Of a stretch of DNA of 64,000 bases, positions 33,571 to 41,545 are shown piece after piece. The stretch lies in NCBI RefSeq assembly GCF_019317285.1, contig NZ_CP079218.1, positions 868,001 to 932,000 of the forward strand, written 5' to 3'. This DNA comes from Pedobacter sp. D749 (GTDB lineage: Bacteria; Bacteroidota; Bacteroidia; Sphingobacteriales; Sphingobacteriaceae). The notes under the pieces are model-generated. The model was given only the letters and a program-made list of their open reading frames with translations. It was not told the DNA's origin and did no database searches. The position numbers and the translations under genes were made by a program. Every line of letters starts with the position of its first letter. The stretch's first letter is position 1.

Positions 33571-34035
33571 ATGAAAAGAAATCTTTTATACCTCGTTTTT
33601 GCTACTGTTCCATTTGTTTTTGCCTGTAACCAATCAGAAAAGAAGACTGATACCGCAAAAAAGGATTCCGTGATCAATCAAACCTGTTATGCGGCTTTCT
33701 TCGAAAAAGACAGCGCAGCCATGATTGTGAAAACCATGGCATCTGGTAAGGTGACAGGATCCTTATTGGTAAAATATGCTGATAAACCTGAAAATAATGG
33801 TAAAATCGACGGTAAGTTTAATGGTGATACCTTATTGGTTGATTATCGCTTTAATACCGGTAAAGATTCCACCAAAGCTTTTACCAATCCATTGGCATTT
33901 TTAAAGAAAGATGGTAAACTCATTATGGGCGTTGCGCAGATTGAAACTACGCTGGGCAGGTCATATTTCGTTAAAGGCAAACCCATTAATTACGAAGCTG
34001 GCAAGTTTACTTTTGCCGAAGTGAACTGTAAATAA
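33571..34035 (+). CDS. lipoprotein of unknown function
   Basis: A 154-residue protein with a lipobox at its N terminus (VPFVFAC, Cys19) followed by a Lys/Asp-rich linker. The mature domain is a small beta-type region (VTGSLLVKYADKPENNGKI, LIMGVAQIETTLG). No family is recognised with confidence. It is likely anchored in a membrane facing the periplasm. Confidence 0.6.
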   Translation: MKRNLLYLVFATVPFVFACNQSEKKTDTAKKDSVINQTCYAAFFEKDSAAMIVKTMASGKVTGSLLVKYADKPENNGKIDGKFNGDTLLVDYRFNTGKDSTKAFTNPLAFLKKDGKLIMGVAQIETTLGRSYFVKGKPINYEAGKFTFAEVNCK

Positions 34036-34062
34036 ACTCCCGATTTGTCATCATGCGGTATC

Positions 34063-34167
34063 GTCATTTCGAGCGGAGTGCAACGCAGTCGAGAACCACG
34101 GAGTGCTCAGCGAAGCTAAATCTGTCTCATAGATCTCTCCGTTCCGCTATGCTTCAGTCGAGATGAC
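34063..34167. repeat. dispersed palindromic intergenic repeat, copy 4
   Basis: Opens GTCATTTCGAGCGGAGTGCA and closes with the inverted TTCAGTCGAGATGAC; longer than the other copies by an internal insertion (GAACCACGGAGTGCTCAGCG). Confidence 0.8.
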
Positions 34168-34201
34168 GTTAATAAAATTATTTTAAAATAAATTACCTAC
34201 A

Positions 34202-34225
34202 ATTCCCATAGACTTTATATATTTG
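34202..34225 (+). promoter_or_regulatory. promoter and ATTCC box of the second SUMT gene
   Basis: ATTCCCATAGACTTTATA followed by the -7 box TATATTTG at 34218-34225. The whole block from 34190 matches the sulfite reductase operon promoter almost base for base, so the two promoters should share a regulator. Confidence 0.6.
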
Positions 34226-34265
34226 TGTAATTAAACAAACGTATAACGAGCATAAATTTTCTGTT

Positions 34266-35060
34266 ATGATTTTGAATAAAGTAGAAAAAGCGAACATTGA
34301 ACCCAAAATTACTTTAATAGGTGCTGGTCCTGGCGATCCGGATTTATTTAGTTTAAAAGGTGTTAAAGCATTAAAAACAGCTGATGTTGTTTTGTATGAT
34401 GCAAATGTGAACGAAGCTTTATTGTGTCATGCGCCAGATGGTATTCCGAAAGTTTATGTGGGCAAACGTTCTGATGATGAATCTTTCTCTCAGGACGCAG
34501 TAAACAAGCTGATTATTGATTATGCTTTAAACTATGGGCATGTGGTACGTTTAAAAAGTGGCGATCCGTTTTTCTTTGCAAAAGGATATGAGGAAATAGA
34601 TGCTGCAGAATCGTACAGCATCCCAACCGAGATTATTCCAGGTATTTCGAGTGCAACCGGCGCACCGAGTTTGCAAAAGATTCCGATGATTTATAAAGAT
34701 CTTAGTGAAAGTTTTTGGGCAGTAACCGGAACAAATGCCAAAGGAGAAATTTCTGAGGATTTATTCATTGCGGCAAAAACCAAAGCAACAATCGTTGTTT
34801 TAAACGGAATTGAAAAAGTAAAGGAAATTGCAGCAATTTTCCAGGCAGAAAATAAAAATCAGTTGCCTGTAGCCGTCATCCAGAATGGATCTACCCCACA
34901 GGAAAAAATTGCGATTGGTATAGTAGATACCATTGCAGAAATTGTGGAAGATAAAAAAATTGATGCACCTGCACTATTGGTTTTTGGAGATGTGGTATCC
35001 TTACATCCTCAATTTCAACCCATCCGCGATTTTTACGAAATCATCGCCGAAGAATATTAG
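34266..35060 (+). CDS. divergent SUMT-like methyltransferase paralog
   Basis: A 264-residue paralog of the SUMT gene at 26558. The SAM-binding start GAGPGDPDLFSLKG and PGISSATGAPS are kept, but several otherwise invariant SUMT positions differ: RLKSGDPFFFAKG instead of RLKGGDPFVFGRG, and IPMIYKD where the family has PVTHRG. The fold and SAM site look intact. Substrate and activity may have changed. It is monocistronic, under a copy of the sulfate-operon promoter, and lies outside that operon. Confidence 0.75.
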   Translation: MILNKVEKANIEPKITLIGAGPGDPDLFSLKGVKALKTADVVLYDANVNEALLCHAPDGIPKVYVGKRSDDESFSQDAVNKLIIDYALNYGHVVRLKSGDPFFFAKGYEEIDAAESYSIPTEIIPGISSATGAPSLQKIPMIYKDLSESFWAVTGTNAKGEISEDLFIAAKTKATIVVLNGIEKVKEIAAIFQAENKNQLPVAVIQNGSTPQEKIAIGIVDTIAEIVEDKKIDAPALLVFGDVVSLHPQFQPIRDFYEIIAEEY

Positions 35061-35097
35061 ATATTTTAAACCAAAAAAATATATTTGTTTTGTTGTT

Positions 35098-35127
35098 AAA
35101 CCGCTTATGGATTTAAGCGGTTTTTTT
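35098..35127 (+). terminator. intrinsic terminator after the second SUMT gene
   Basis: Perfect stem AAACCGCTTA (35098-35107) with TAAGCGGTTT (35114-35123), followed by T residues through 35127. Confidence 0.85.
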
Positions 35128-35265
35128 ATTTATATATAATCAAAATCCAGATCATCTCATTCAAAAATGCCTCAGCGTGTATCTGAGACATCAGCGGGAA
35201 ACCATATACGCAAATATTCTCCCGCAGATTAAGACGATTACCGCTGATCAATTTTTAAAGCAGCC

Positions 35266-35396
35266 CAATGTCATTAAGTTAAGCCTTCGGCTTAGGTACG
35301 CATAATTTAACCACAGATAAAAAGGATGCACACAGATATAAAAATCCTTGTTCATCTGTGTACATCTGTGGTTAAAACCTTAACTTAATGACATTG
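35266..35396. mobile_element. MITE-like nested palindrome
   Basis: Terminal inverted repeats of 18 bases are perfect: CAATGTCATTAAGTTAAG (35266-35283) and CTTAACTTAATGACATTG (35379-35396). Inside is a second palindrome, TTAACCACAGAT...ATCTGTGGTTAA (35307-35375). Total 131 bases with no coding capacity. A relative lies at 38801-38890, with the inner palindrome and right end kept and the left end degraded. No clear target duplication is seen. Confidence 0.6.
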
Positions 35397-35878
35397 AGCG
35401 GAAGCACGGAGCGCAGAGAGGACTTGTAGCGTAAAGCATGGCTGCCGGTCGCCTTAAAAAACCGAGCATTCACTTTCTCATAAAAACCTCTGCGTTTATC
35501 TGCGAAATCAGCGGGAAACCATATACGCAAATATTCTCCCGCAAATTAAGACGATTACCGCTGATCAATTTAGGTTTGGATGTTTTAAAGCAGCCCCTTG
35601 TTTCTAAGCCTGATTGGAGCGGAAGCCCGAAACGAAGTGAGGACTTACAGCGGAAAGCAGGGCTGCATACTGCTACGAAGAACTGAACATTCACTTTCTC
35701 ATAAAAAACTCTATGCATATAAAGTCGTCACCCTGAGTTCATTTCAGTATTTGTAATACAGCTATCGGATCGAGATAACGATTTTACCCTTAAATAATCA
35801 ACTAAAAATATAATTTACATTATTTGCAAAGCTCAAAACAATTAGTAACTTACTTGGGTTATCTACACCAAATAGTTG

Positions 35879-37291
35879 ATGGAAATTATACATATAAGCG
35901 CCGAGTGTTACCCTGTTGCAAAAGTTGGCGGTTTGGCTGATGTGGTAGGGGCTTTACCAAAATATCAGAATAAACTGGGCCATATTGCCAAAGTGGTTGT
36001 GCCTGCATACGATACCAAATTTATCCGTGAGAGCGAGTTCGAAGTAACTTATGATGCATGGGCAAATTACGGTAATCACCACTTTCAGTATCGCATTTTA
36101 AAAGAAAAAACCAATAAGTTAGGCTTTGATTTATACGTGATCCATATCCAGGGTTTAACAGACCGCCCGAATGTATATGGTTACAGCGATGATACGGAAA
36201 GGTTTGTTGCCTTTCAGATTGCCGCCCTCGATTGGATTGTACAATGGGAGCACCGTCCGGATATAATCCATTGTCACGACCACCATACCGGTTTAGTTCC
36301 GTTTATGGTTGCCAACTCCATAAAATATAAGCCGATTAGTGGCGTTCCAACGGTTTTGACCATTCATAATGCACAATACCAGGGTCAGTTTGGCTGGGAT
36401 AAACTGTACTATTTACCAGCATTCGATTTATGGAAGGGTGGTTTACTGGGCTGGGACGATGCCATTAACCCTTTAGCTTCGGCCATTAAATGTGCATGGA
36501 AAGTAACCACGGTATCGCCAAGTTACCTGGATGAAATGATGAGTAATGCCCGTGGATTGGAAAGTTTGTTAAGGCAGGAGCGCTGGAAATCGGTAGGCAT
36601 CTTAAATGGAATCGACAGCGAGGTTTGGAATCCTGAAACTGACCCGATGCTGAGCAAAGGTTACAATTTAAAAACAGTTGAATCAGGGAAATTGGCAAAC
36701 AAAACAGCACTCTGTGATGTTTTTCAATTAGATCCTTCTAAGCCACTATTTACTTTTATTGGTAGATTAGTTGATGAAAAGGGAGCCGATTTATTGCCCG
36801 ATATTTTTTATACAGCTTTACAACAGCATGGCGACAATATAAATATTCTGGTATTGGGATCAGGTGATGATTGGGTGGAAGGCCGGTTAAATCAATTGAA
36901 AGACATTTTTACAGGTAAATACAATGCTTATATTGGTTACAATGAGCAAGTTTCGCATGAGATGTATGCTGGTGCAGATTTTTTGATCATGCCATCGAGG
37001 GTAGAGCCTTGTGGTTTAAATCAGCTTTATGCATTAAGATATGGAACTGTTCCGATTGTGCGCCGGATAGGGGGATTGAAAGATACGGTAACAGATATAG
37101 GTGATAACGGTTTTGGGATTTGCCATGATCAGACCAGTATTTGGGATGTTACCCACGCCATTAACCGTGCTGTTGAATTGTATCATGATAAAAAAGCTTT
37201 TAAAGCCGTTAGAAAAACGATGATGAAGATAGACCATTCGTGGGATAACGCAGCATTAAATTATATAGAATTATACCAAATATTAAAATAA
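35879..37291 (+). CDS. glgA: glycogen synthase (GT5)
   Basis: A 470-residue GT5 enzyme. The ADP-glucose loop KVGGLADVVGALP is at about 15-27, with HCHDHHTGLVPF in the middle and the C-terminal nucleotide-sugar motif SRVEPCGLNQLYALRYGTVPIVRRIGGL. It extends alpha-1,4-glucan from ADP-glucose in the cytoplasm. ATG 35879 is used; a TTG directly before it is less likely. Nine bases separate it from glgC, so the two form an operon. Confidence 0.93.
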   Translation: MEIIHISAECYPVAKVGGLADVVGALPKYQNKLGHIAKVVVPAYDTKFIRESEFEVTYDAWANYGNHHFQYRILKEKTNKLGFDLYVIHIQGLTDRPNVYGYSDDTERFVAFQIAALDWIVQWEHRPDIIHCHDHHTGLVPFMVANSIKYKPISGVPTVLTIHNAQYQGQFGWDKLYYLPAFDLWKGGLLGWDDAINPLASAIKCAWKVTTVSPSYLDEMMSNARGLESLLRQERWKSVGILNGIDSEVWNPETDPMLSKGYNLKTVESGKLANKTALCDVFQLDPSKPLFTFIGRLVDEKGADLLPDIFYTALQQHGDNINILVLGSGDDWVEGRLNQLKDIFTGKYNAYIGYNEQVSHEMYAGADFLIMPSRVEPCGLNQLYALRYGTVPIVRRIGGLKDTVTDIGDNGFGICHDQTSIWDVTHAINRAVELYHDKKAFKAVRKTMMKIDHSWDNAALNYIELYQILK

Positions 37292-37299
37292 GCTTAAAC

Positions 37300-38568
37300 A
37301 TGACCGATAAAGTTTTAGGCGTTATCCTTGGCGGTGGCCAGGGCTCTAGATTATCGCCACTAACACAAACACGTTCTAAACCGGCAGTTCCAATTGCTGG
37401 TAAATACCGATTGGTAGATATTCCGATTTCAAATTGCTTAAATTCCGGTATTCACCGAATGTTTGTGTTAACCCAGTTTAATTCAGCATCGCTAAACAAA
37501 CACATTAAAAACACCTATCACTTTAGCCATTTTAGTACGGCTTTTGTTGATATTTTGGCTGCTGAACAAACTGTACAAAACTCAGGTTGGTTCCAGGGTA
37601 CAGCAGATGCCGTTCGTCAGTGTATGCATCACATTGTTTCGCACGAATTCGATTACATCTTAATTTTATCCGGTGATCAATTGTACCAGATGGATTTTAA
37701 AGATATGATCGAAAAACATATCGAAGCCAATGCTGAAGTTACTATTGCCACTATTCCGGTAACGGCAAAAGATGCAACAGATTTTGGTATTTTAAAGGCC
37801 GACGAGGAAAACATGATTACCTCTTTTATTGAGAAGCCTAAAACGGGTTTAGAGGACTGGGTTTCGGATACAGGACAAGAAATGCAGGGCGAAGGACGGA
37901 ACTTCTTAGCTTCGATGGGTATTTATGTTTTCAACCGCGAGTACCTGATCAATATTTTAAATGAGAACGAAGAGGAAAAAGATTTCGGTAAAGAGATTTT
38001 GCCAAGAGCGATTTCTCAGAGCAGGGTTTTAAGCTATCAGTACGAAGGTTATTGGACTGATATTGGAAATATTTCATCTTTCTTTGAGGCCAATTTAGGA
38101 CTGACAGATGAAATCCCTAAATTTAATATGTTCGATAGCAACCATGCTATTTTTACCAGGGCTAGGATGTTACCTCCATCAAAAATTTCGGGAACTACTT
38201 TAGATAAAACCATTATCGCAGAAGGCTGCATTGTTCAGGCCAGCAGGGTAGAGCATGCCGTTTTAGGGATCAGGTCGAGAATCGGAAAGGACACGGTAGT
38301 TACCAATGCTTATATTATGGGAAGCGATCGCTATCAAACGCTTGAAGAAATTCAGGAAGAAACCAATAAAGGGAATTCATTAATTGGTATCGGAGATCGC
38401 TGTCATATCAATAACGCTATTATTGATAAAAACTGTCGCATAGGAAACGATGTTAAAATTAATGGTGGCGACCATTTAGAAGACGGCGACTTTGAACTTT
38501 ATGCTGTTAAAGACGGTATTGTTGTGATCAAGAAGGGTGCAGTAGTACCTAGTGGAACGGTGATTTAA
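37300..38568 (+). CDS. glgC: glucose-1-phosphate adenylyltransferase
   Basis: A 422-residue enzyme. Nucleotidyltransferase motif GGGQGSRLSPLTQTRSKPAV at the N terminus, VDIPISNCLNSG, LSGDQLYQMDF and the C-terminal left-handed beta-helix (hexapeptide) region. It makes ADP-glucose for the glgA product directly upstream and is the usual allosteric control point of glycogen synthesis. Confidence 0.95.
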   Translation: MTDKVLGVILGGGQGSRLSPLTQTRSKPAVPIAGKYRLVDIPISNCLNSGIHRMFVLTQFNSASLNKHIKNTYHFSHFSTAFVDILAAEQTVQNSGWFQGTADAVRQCMHHIVSHEFDYILILSGDQLYQMDFKDMIEKHIEANAEVTIATIPVTAKDATDFGILKADEENMITSFIEKPKTGLEDWVSDTGQEMQGEGRNFLASMGIYVFNREYLINILNENEEEKDFGKEILPRAISQSRVLSYQYEGYWTDIGNISSFFEANLGLTDEIPKFNMFDSNHAIFTRARMLPPSKISGTTLDKTIIAEGCIVQASRVEHAVLGIRSRIGKDTVVTNAYIMGSDRYQTLEEIQEETNKGNSLIGIGDRCHINNAIIDKNCRIGNDVKINGGDHLEDGDFELYAVKDGIVVIKKGAVVPSGTVI

Positions 38569-38591
38569 GATAATCATAACTCATTAATTAG

Positions 38592-38622
38592 GCCAGTCGC
38601 GATTTTCGGGGCTGGCTTTTTT
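38592..38622 (+). terminator. intrinsic terminator after glgAC
   Basis: Stem GCCAG (38592-38596) with CTGGC (38612-38616), inner GC-rich pairs and a T6 run. Confidence 0.75.
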
Positions 38623-38720
38623 ATTGCCTGATTGTCATGCTAAGCGCAACGAAGAATCTTTTATCAAACCTCCAAGGTTTTAACATACTCTCAACTAAGG
38701 AAATTGCGAATATAAACCAG

Positions 38721-39060
38721 TAACTGATTTGGGCATTCCCCAAGCTGCCGCAAGGGTCGGGCTCAGGGCTGCGATTCGCTCCGGTACAGTTAGGTATAAT
38801 TTAACCACAGATAAAAAGGATGTACACAGATATAAAAAATCCGTGTTTATCTGTGTACATCTATGGTTAAAAAATCCTTAACTTAATGACATTGCCCTAA
38901 CGCGGAGTTATCGTGATCTGCACCAGACTTCCGGTTTAACCAGAGCTTTGCACCTTTTAAACTTCGGAAGTCTTTCCCAAATAAACCTGATAAAGTGGAA
39001 AGCCCGGAGTGAGGAACGAGCGAGTACTTGGAACGATAGCAGGGCTGTAATAAGCGATTG
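38721..39060. repeat. large dispersed repeat, inverted partner of 23780-24055
   Basis: Carries on this strand TAACTGATTTGGGCATTCCC, AAGGGTCGGGCT, AACTTCGGAAGTCTTTCCCA and AGTGGAAAGCCCGGAGTGAG, the reverse complements of the 23.8-kb copy. The copy is split by the nested palindrome at 38801-38890. Confidence 0.75.
38801..38893. mobile_element. degraded MITE-like palindrome inserted in a repeat
   Basis: TTAACCACAGAT (38801) pairs with the ATCTATGGTTAA end (38859-38870), and the right terminal sequence CTTAACTTAATGACATTG follows, as in the 35.3-kb element. The left terminal repeat is missing. Confidence 0.55.
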
Positions 39061-39180
39061 AAGCAGGACTTTACATTTCCAAAAAAAACAAATTCTTAAT
39101 CATTTTAACGGCTTTTTTAAATTTTCTCCCTAACTTTTTTCCCATCGGCTTGTTAGTAAAATAAACAAAAAATATAGTCT

Positions 39181-40965
39181 ATGGCCGAACAGCACCTTTA
39201 TGAAACAGGAATTATAGGAAATTGCGCTTTCATTGCACATGTAAATAAAAATACTGATATATCTTGGCTTTGCTGGCCCCGTTTTGATAGCCCTTTTGTA
39301 TTCGGGAGTTTATTGGATGAAAAAAAAGGAGGCGAATTTTCAATTTTACCTCAGGGCGAATTCAGTTCAAATCAATATTATATCGAAAATACCAATGTTT
39401 TAAGGACAGAAATCACAGCTGAAGATGGAAAATACCGCATTACCGATTTTGCTCCACGTTTTCGCTTATACGATCGTTATTTTAAACCACTAATGTTGAT
39501 CAGAAAGATCGAACCTTTGGAGGGTAATCCACGCATTACCATTAAATGCGAGCCGGTTTGTGACTACGGAAAAGGTAAAATGAAATCTAGCCGGGGCAGT
39601 AATCACATTGATTATCTGGGCTGTGATGAAAATATTCGTTTAAGCACCAATGTGTCGCTTACCTATATCATCGATGAAAAGGCATTTGTATTAAATGAGG
39701 CAAAATACCTCGTTATGACTTATGGACAAAACCTTGAAGCGCCTGTTGTGAGTACGGCTGAAAATTTTCTTCGTGAAACCATTTCTTATTGGCGCTTATG
39801 GATTAAACACTCGTCAATAGCGGGTTTTTACCAACCGTTTGTTATCCGATCAGCCTTGGTTTTAAAAATTCACCAATACGAAGATACTGGGGCAATTATT
39901 GCCGCAAGTACAACCAGTTTACCAGAATCGCCTGGGAGTACAAGAAACTGGGATTATCGCTATTGCTGGTTAAGAGATTCACATTATGTATTAACTTCAC
40001 TTAACCATATCGGTCATTTTGAAGAAATGGAGAAGTATTTTAATTACCTTTCTGATATTTCGCACGCTGAAGATACACGCTACCAACCTTTATACGGTAT
40101 TGCAGGAGAAAGGCAAATTACCGAGCATACGCTAAGTCATTTGGAAGGTTATAAAGGCGAACAACCCATCAGGATAGGAAACCAGGCTTACGAACATATT
40201 CAAAATGATATTTATGGACAGGTTCTAATTTCGATGTTACCGCTTTATACCGACCACCGTTTTGTTTTTTCTGAACGCAGCGATTCAGTAAAGTGGATTG
40301 AAAGTGTACTTTCTAAAATTGAACGCACCATTGACGAAAAGGATGCCGGAATTTGGGAATTCAGAAATATTGCCAATGTACATTGTTACAGTAACTTATT
40401 TCAATGGGCAGGAGCGCAGGCGGCTTTAAAAATGGCTAAAACTATAGGGAATGAAGATTTTGAAAAGCGGGCAAATGTTTTAATCGACAAAGCTGCGGCA
40501 CACATTGAAGCTTGTTATGATCCGGAAAGGAAGGTTTATACCAATGCCGTTGGAAGTCCGCATTTGGATGCCAGCACTTTACAATTGATTATGATGAATT
40601 ATTTGGATCCGGCTTCAGATCGGGCGAAAGATCATTTAATCGCTTTAGAAAAGGAGTTAAAAACGGAAGACGGATTATTTTACCGATACTTACATGCTGA
40701 TGATTTTGGAAAGCCGAAAACAACATTTTTAATCTGCGCTTTCTGGTATGTGGAAGCGTTAGCTTGCGTTGGCCGTACTGATGAAGCGATTAAGGAATTC
40801 GAAAACATCATTAAATATTGTAATCACCTGCTTTTATTTAGCGAAGATGTTGATGCTAAAACAGGTAGCCAGTGGGGAAATTTCCCGCAAGCTTATAGCC
40901 ATGTGGGTTTAATGAATGCGGCTTACCGTATTGCGATTAAACTGGATAGGCCAATATTTTTGTAA
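39181..40965 (+). CDS. GH15 family glycoside hydrolase (glucoamylase/trehalase-like)
   Basis: A 594-residue GH15 protein. The N-terminal beta-sandwich (DISWLCWPRFDSPFVFGSLL) is typical of bacterial GH15 enzymes without signal peptides, and the catalytic (alpha/alpha)6 part shows TSLPESPGSTRNWDYRYCWLRDS, DIYGQVLISM and the late W-G-N-F-P-Q-A-Y-S-H. It is predicted to be cytoplasmic. The substrate could be glycogen-type oligosaccharides or trehalose, both of which fit the neighbours (glgAC and the trehalose-phosphate enzyme). Confidence 0.87.
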   Translation: MAEQHLYETGIIGNCAFIAHVNKNTDISWLCWPRFDSPFVFGSLLDEKKGGEFSILPQGEFSSNQYYIENTNVLRTEITAEDGKYRITDFAPRFRLYDRYFKPLMLIRKIEPLEGNPRITIKCEPVCDYGKGKMKSSRGSNHIDYLGCDENIRLSTNVSLTYIIDEKAFVLNEAKYLVMTYGQNLEAPVVSTAENFLRETISYWRLWIKHSSIAGFYQPFVIRSALVLKIHQYEDTGAIIAASTTSLPESPGSTRNWDYRYCWLRDSHYVLTSLNHIGHFEEMEKYFNYLSDISHAEDTRYQPLYGIAGERQITEHTLSHLEGYKGEQPIRIGNQAYEHIQNDIYGQVLISMLPLYTDHRFVFSERSDSVKWIESVLSKIERTIDEKDAGIWEFRNIANVHCYSNLFQWAGAQAALKMAKTIGNEDFEKRANVLIDKAAAHIEACYDPERKVYTNAVGSPHLDASTLQLIMMNYLDPASDRAKDHLIALEKELKTEDGLFYRYLHADDFGKPKTTFLICAFWYVEALACVGRTDEAIKEFENIIKYCNHLLLFSEDVDAKTGSQWGNFPQAYSHVGLMNAAYRIAIKLDRPIFL

Positions 40966-41545
40966 GATTGTAAAACTATCGTCATCTCGACTGGAACGCA
41001 GTGTAATGGAGAGATCTATCTAGCAAGATTTCTCAATATAGATTTCTCGACTACGTTGCACTTCGCTCGAAATGACGATTTATTTCGTAAAAAAACTTTG
41101 ACAACTTTACGCGCACAATGCATATTAAAAGTTGTCAAAGCTATTAAAAAAAATGTCTGTGGGGACACAGACCTTGGAGTTAGATTTCAATGAAAGTATC
41201 GTCATCTCGATCCGATAGCTATCGGATGGAACGCAGTGTAATGGAGAGATCTATCTAGCAAGATTTCTCAATATAGATTTCTCGACTGCGTTGCAATTCA
41301 CTCGAAATGACGATTTATTTCGTGAGAAAAAGCTTTGACAACTTTAATGTGTCCAATGCATAATAAAGTTGTTAAAGCTATTATAAAAAGGTCTGTAGGG
41401 ACACAGACCTCGGAGTTAGATTTCAATAAATTGTCGTCATCTCGACTGTAACGCAGTGCAATGGAGAGATCTATCTCAACAAATTTCTCGACTACGTTGC
41501 ACTTCGCTCGAAATGACGATCATAATTAATGACGCTACGTCGAAA
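40966..41545. other. tandem-duplicated repeat block between GH15 and trehalose genes
   Basis: No gene. Three copies of the GTCATC palindrome (40981-41076, 41201-41311, 41436-41517) alternate with two copies of a spacer of about 125 bases. Each spacer contains a long hairpin (41096-41140, CTTTGACAACTTT/AAAGTTGTCAAAG; 41333-41377) and a second stem GTCTGTGGGGACACAGAC (41155-41172) or its variant. The block lies between convergent genes. Confidence 0.75.
40981..41517. repeat. three palindromic repeat copies in a tandem array
   Basis: Unit starts at 40981, 41201 and 41436, each with GTCATCTCGA at the start and a CTCGAAATGAC end. The middle copy contains an extra palindrome CCGATAGCTATCGG (41212-41225). 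Confidence 0.8.

Larger units (their letters stand above)
35061..35878. other. repeat-rich intergenic region, 818 bases
   Basis: No gene is supported. It holds a terminator (35098), two direct copies of a repeat of about 300 bases (about 35160-35480 and 35481-35715) containing ATCAGCGG...CCGCTGAT stems (35190-35248 and 35507-35565), a MITE-like palindrome inserted in the first copy (35266-35396), and a partial copy of the GTCATC palindrome family (about 35727-35782). Confidence 0.65.
38569..39180. other. repeat-rich intergenic region, 612 bases
   Basis: No gene. Contents: terminator at 38592, partial GTCATGCTAAGCGCAACGA repeat (about 38636), the inverted partner of the 23.8-kb dispersed repeat (38721-39060), and a MITE-like relative inserted in it (38801-38890). 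Confidence 0.65.

Noticed and set aside
35438..35718. Overlapping 82-residue frames on both strands
   Set aside because: They are mirror frames across repeat DNA with stem-loop structure and have no family features.
41096..41140. Intrinsic terminator of the GH15 gene
   Set aside because: The stem is strong but has no U-tract on either strand directly after it, and it is repeated as part of a duplicated repeat block.
40981..41517. CRISPR-like array
   Set aside because: The repeats are about 85-110 bases, palindromic and only three in number; the spacers are themselves near-identical. No cas genes are present.
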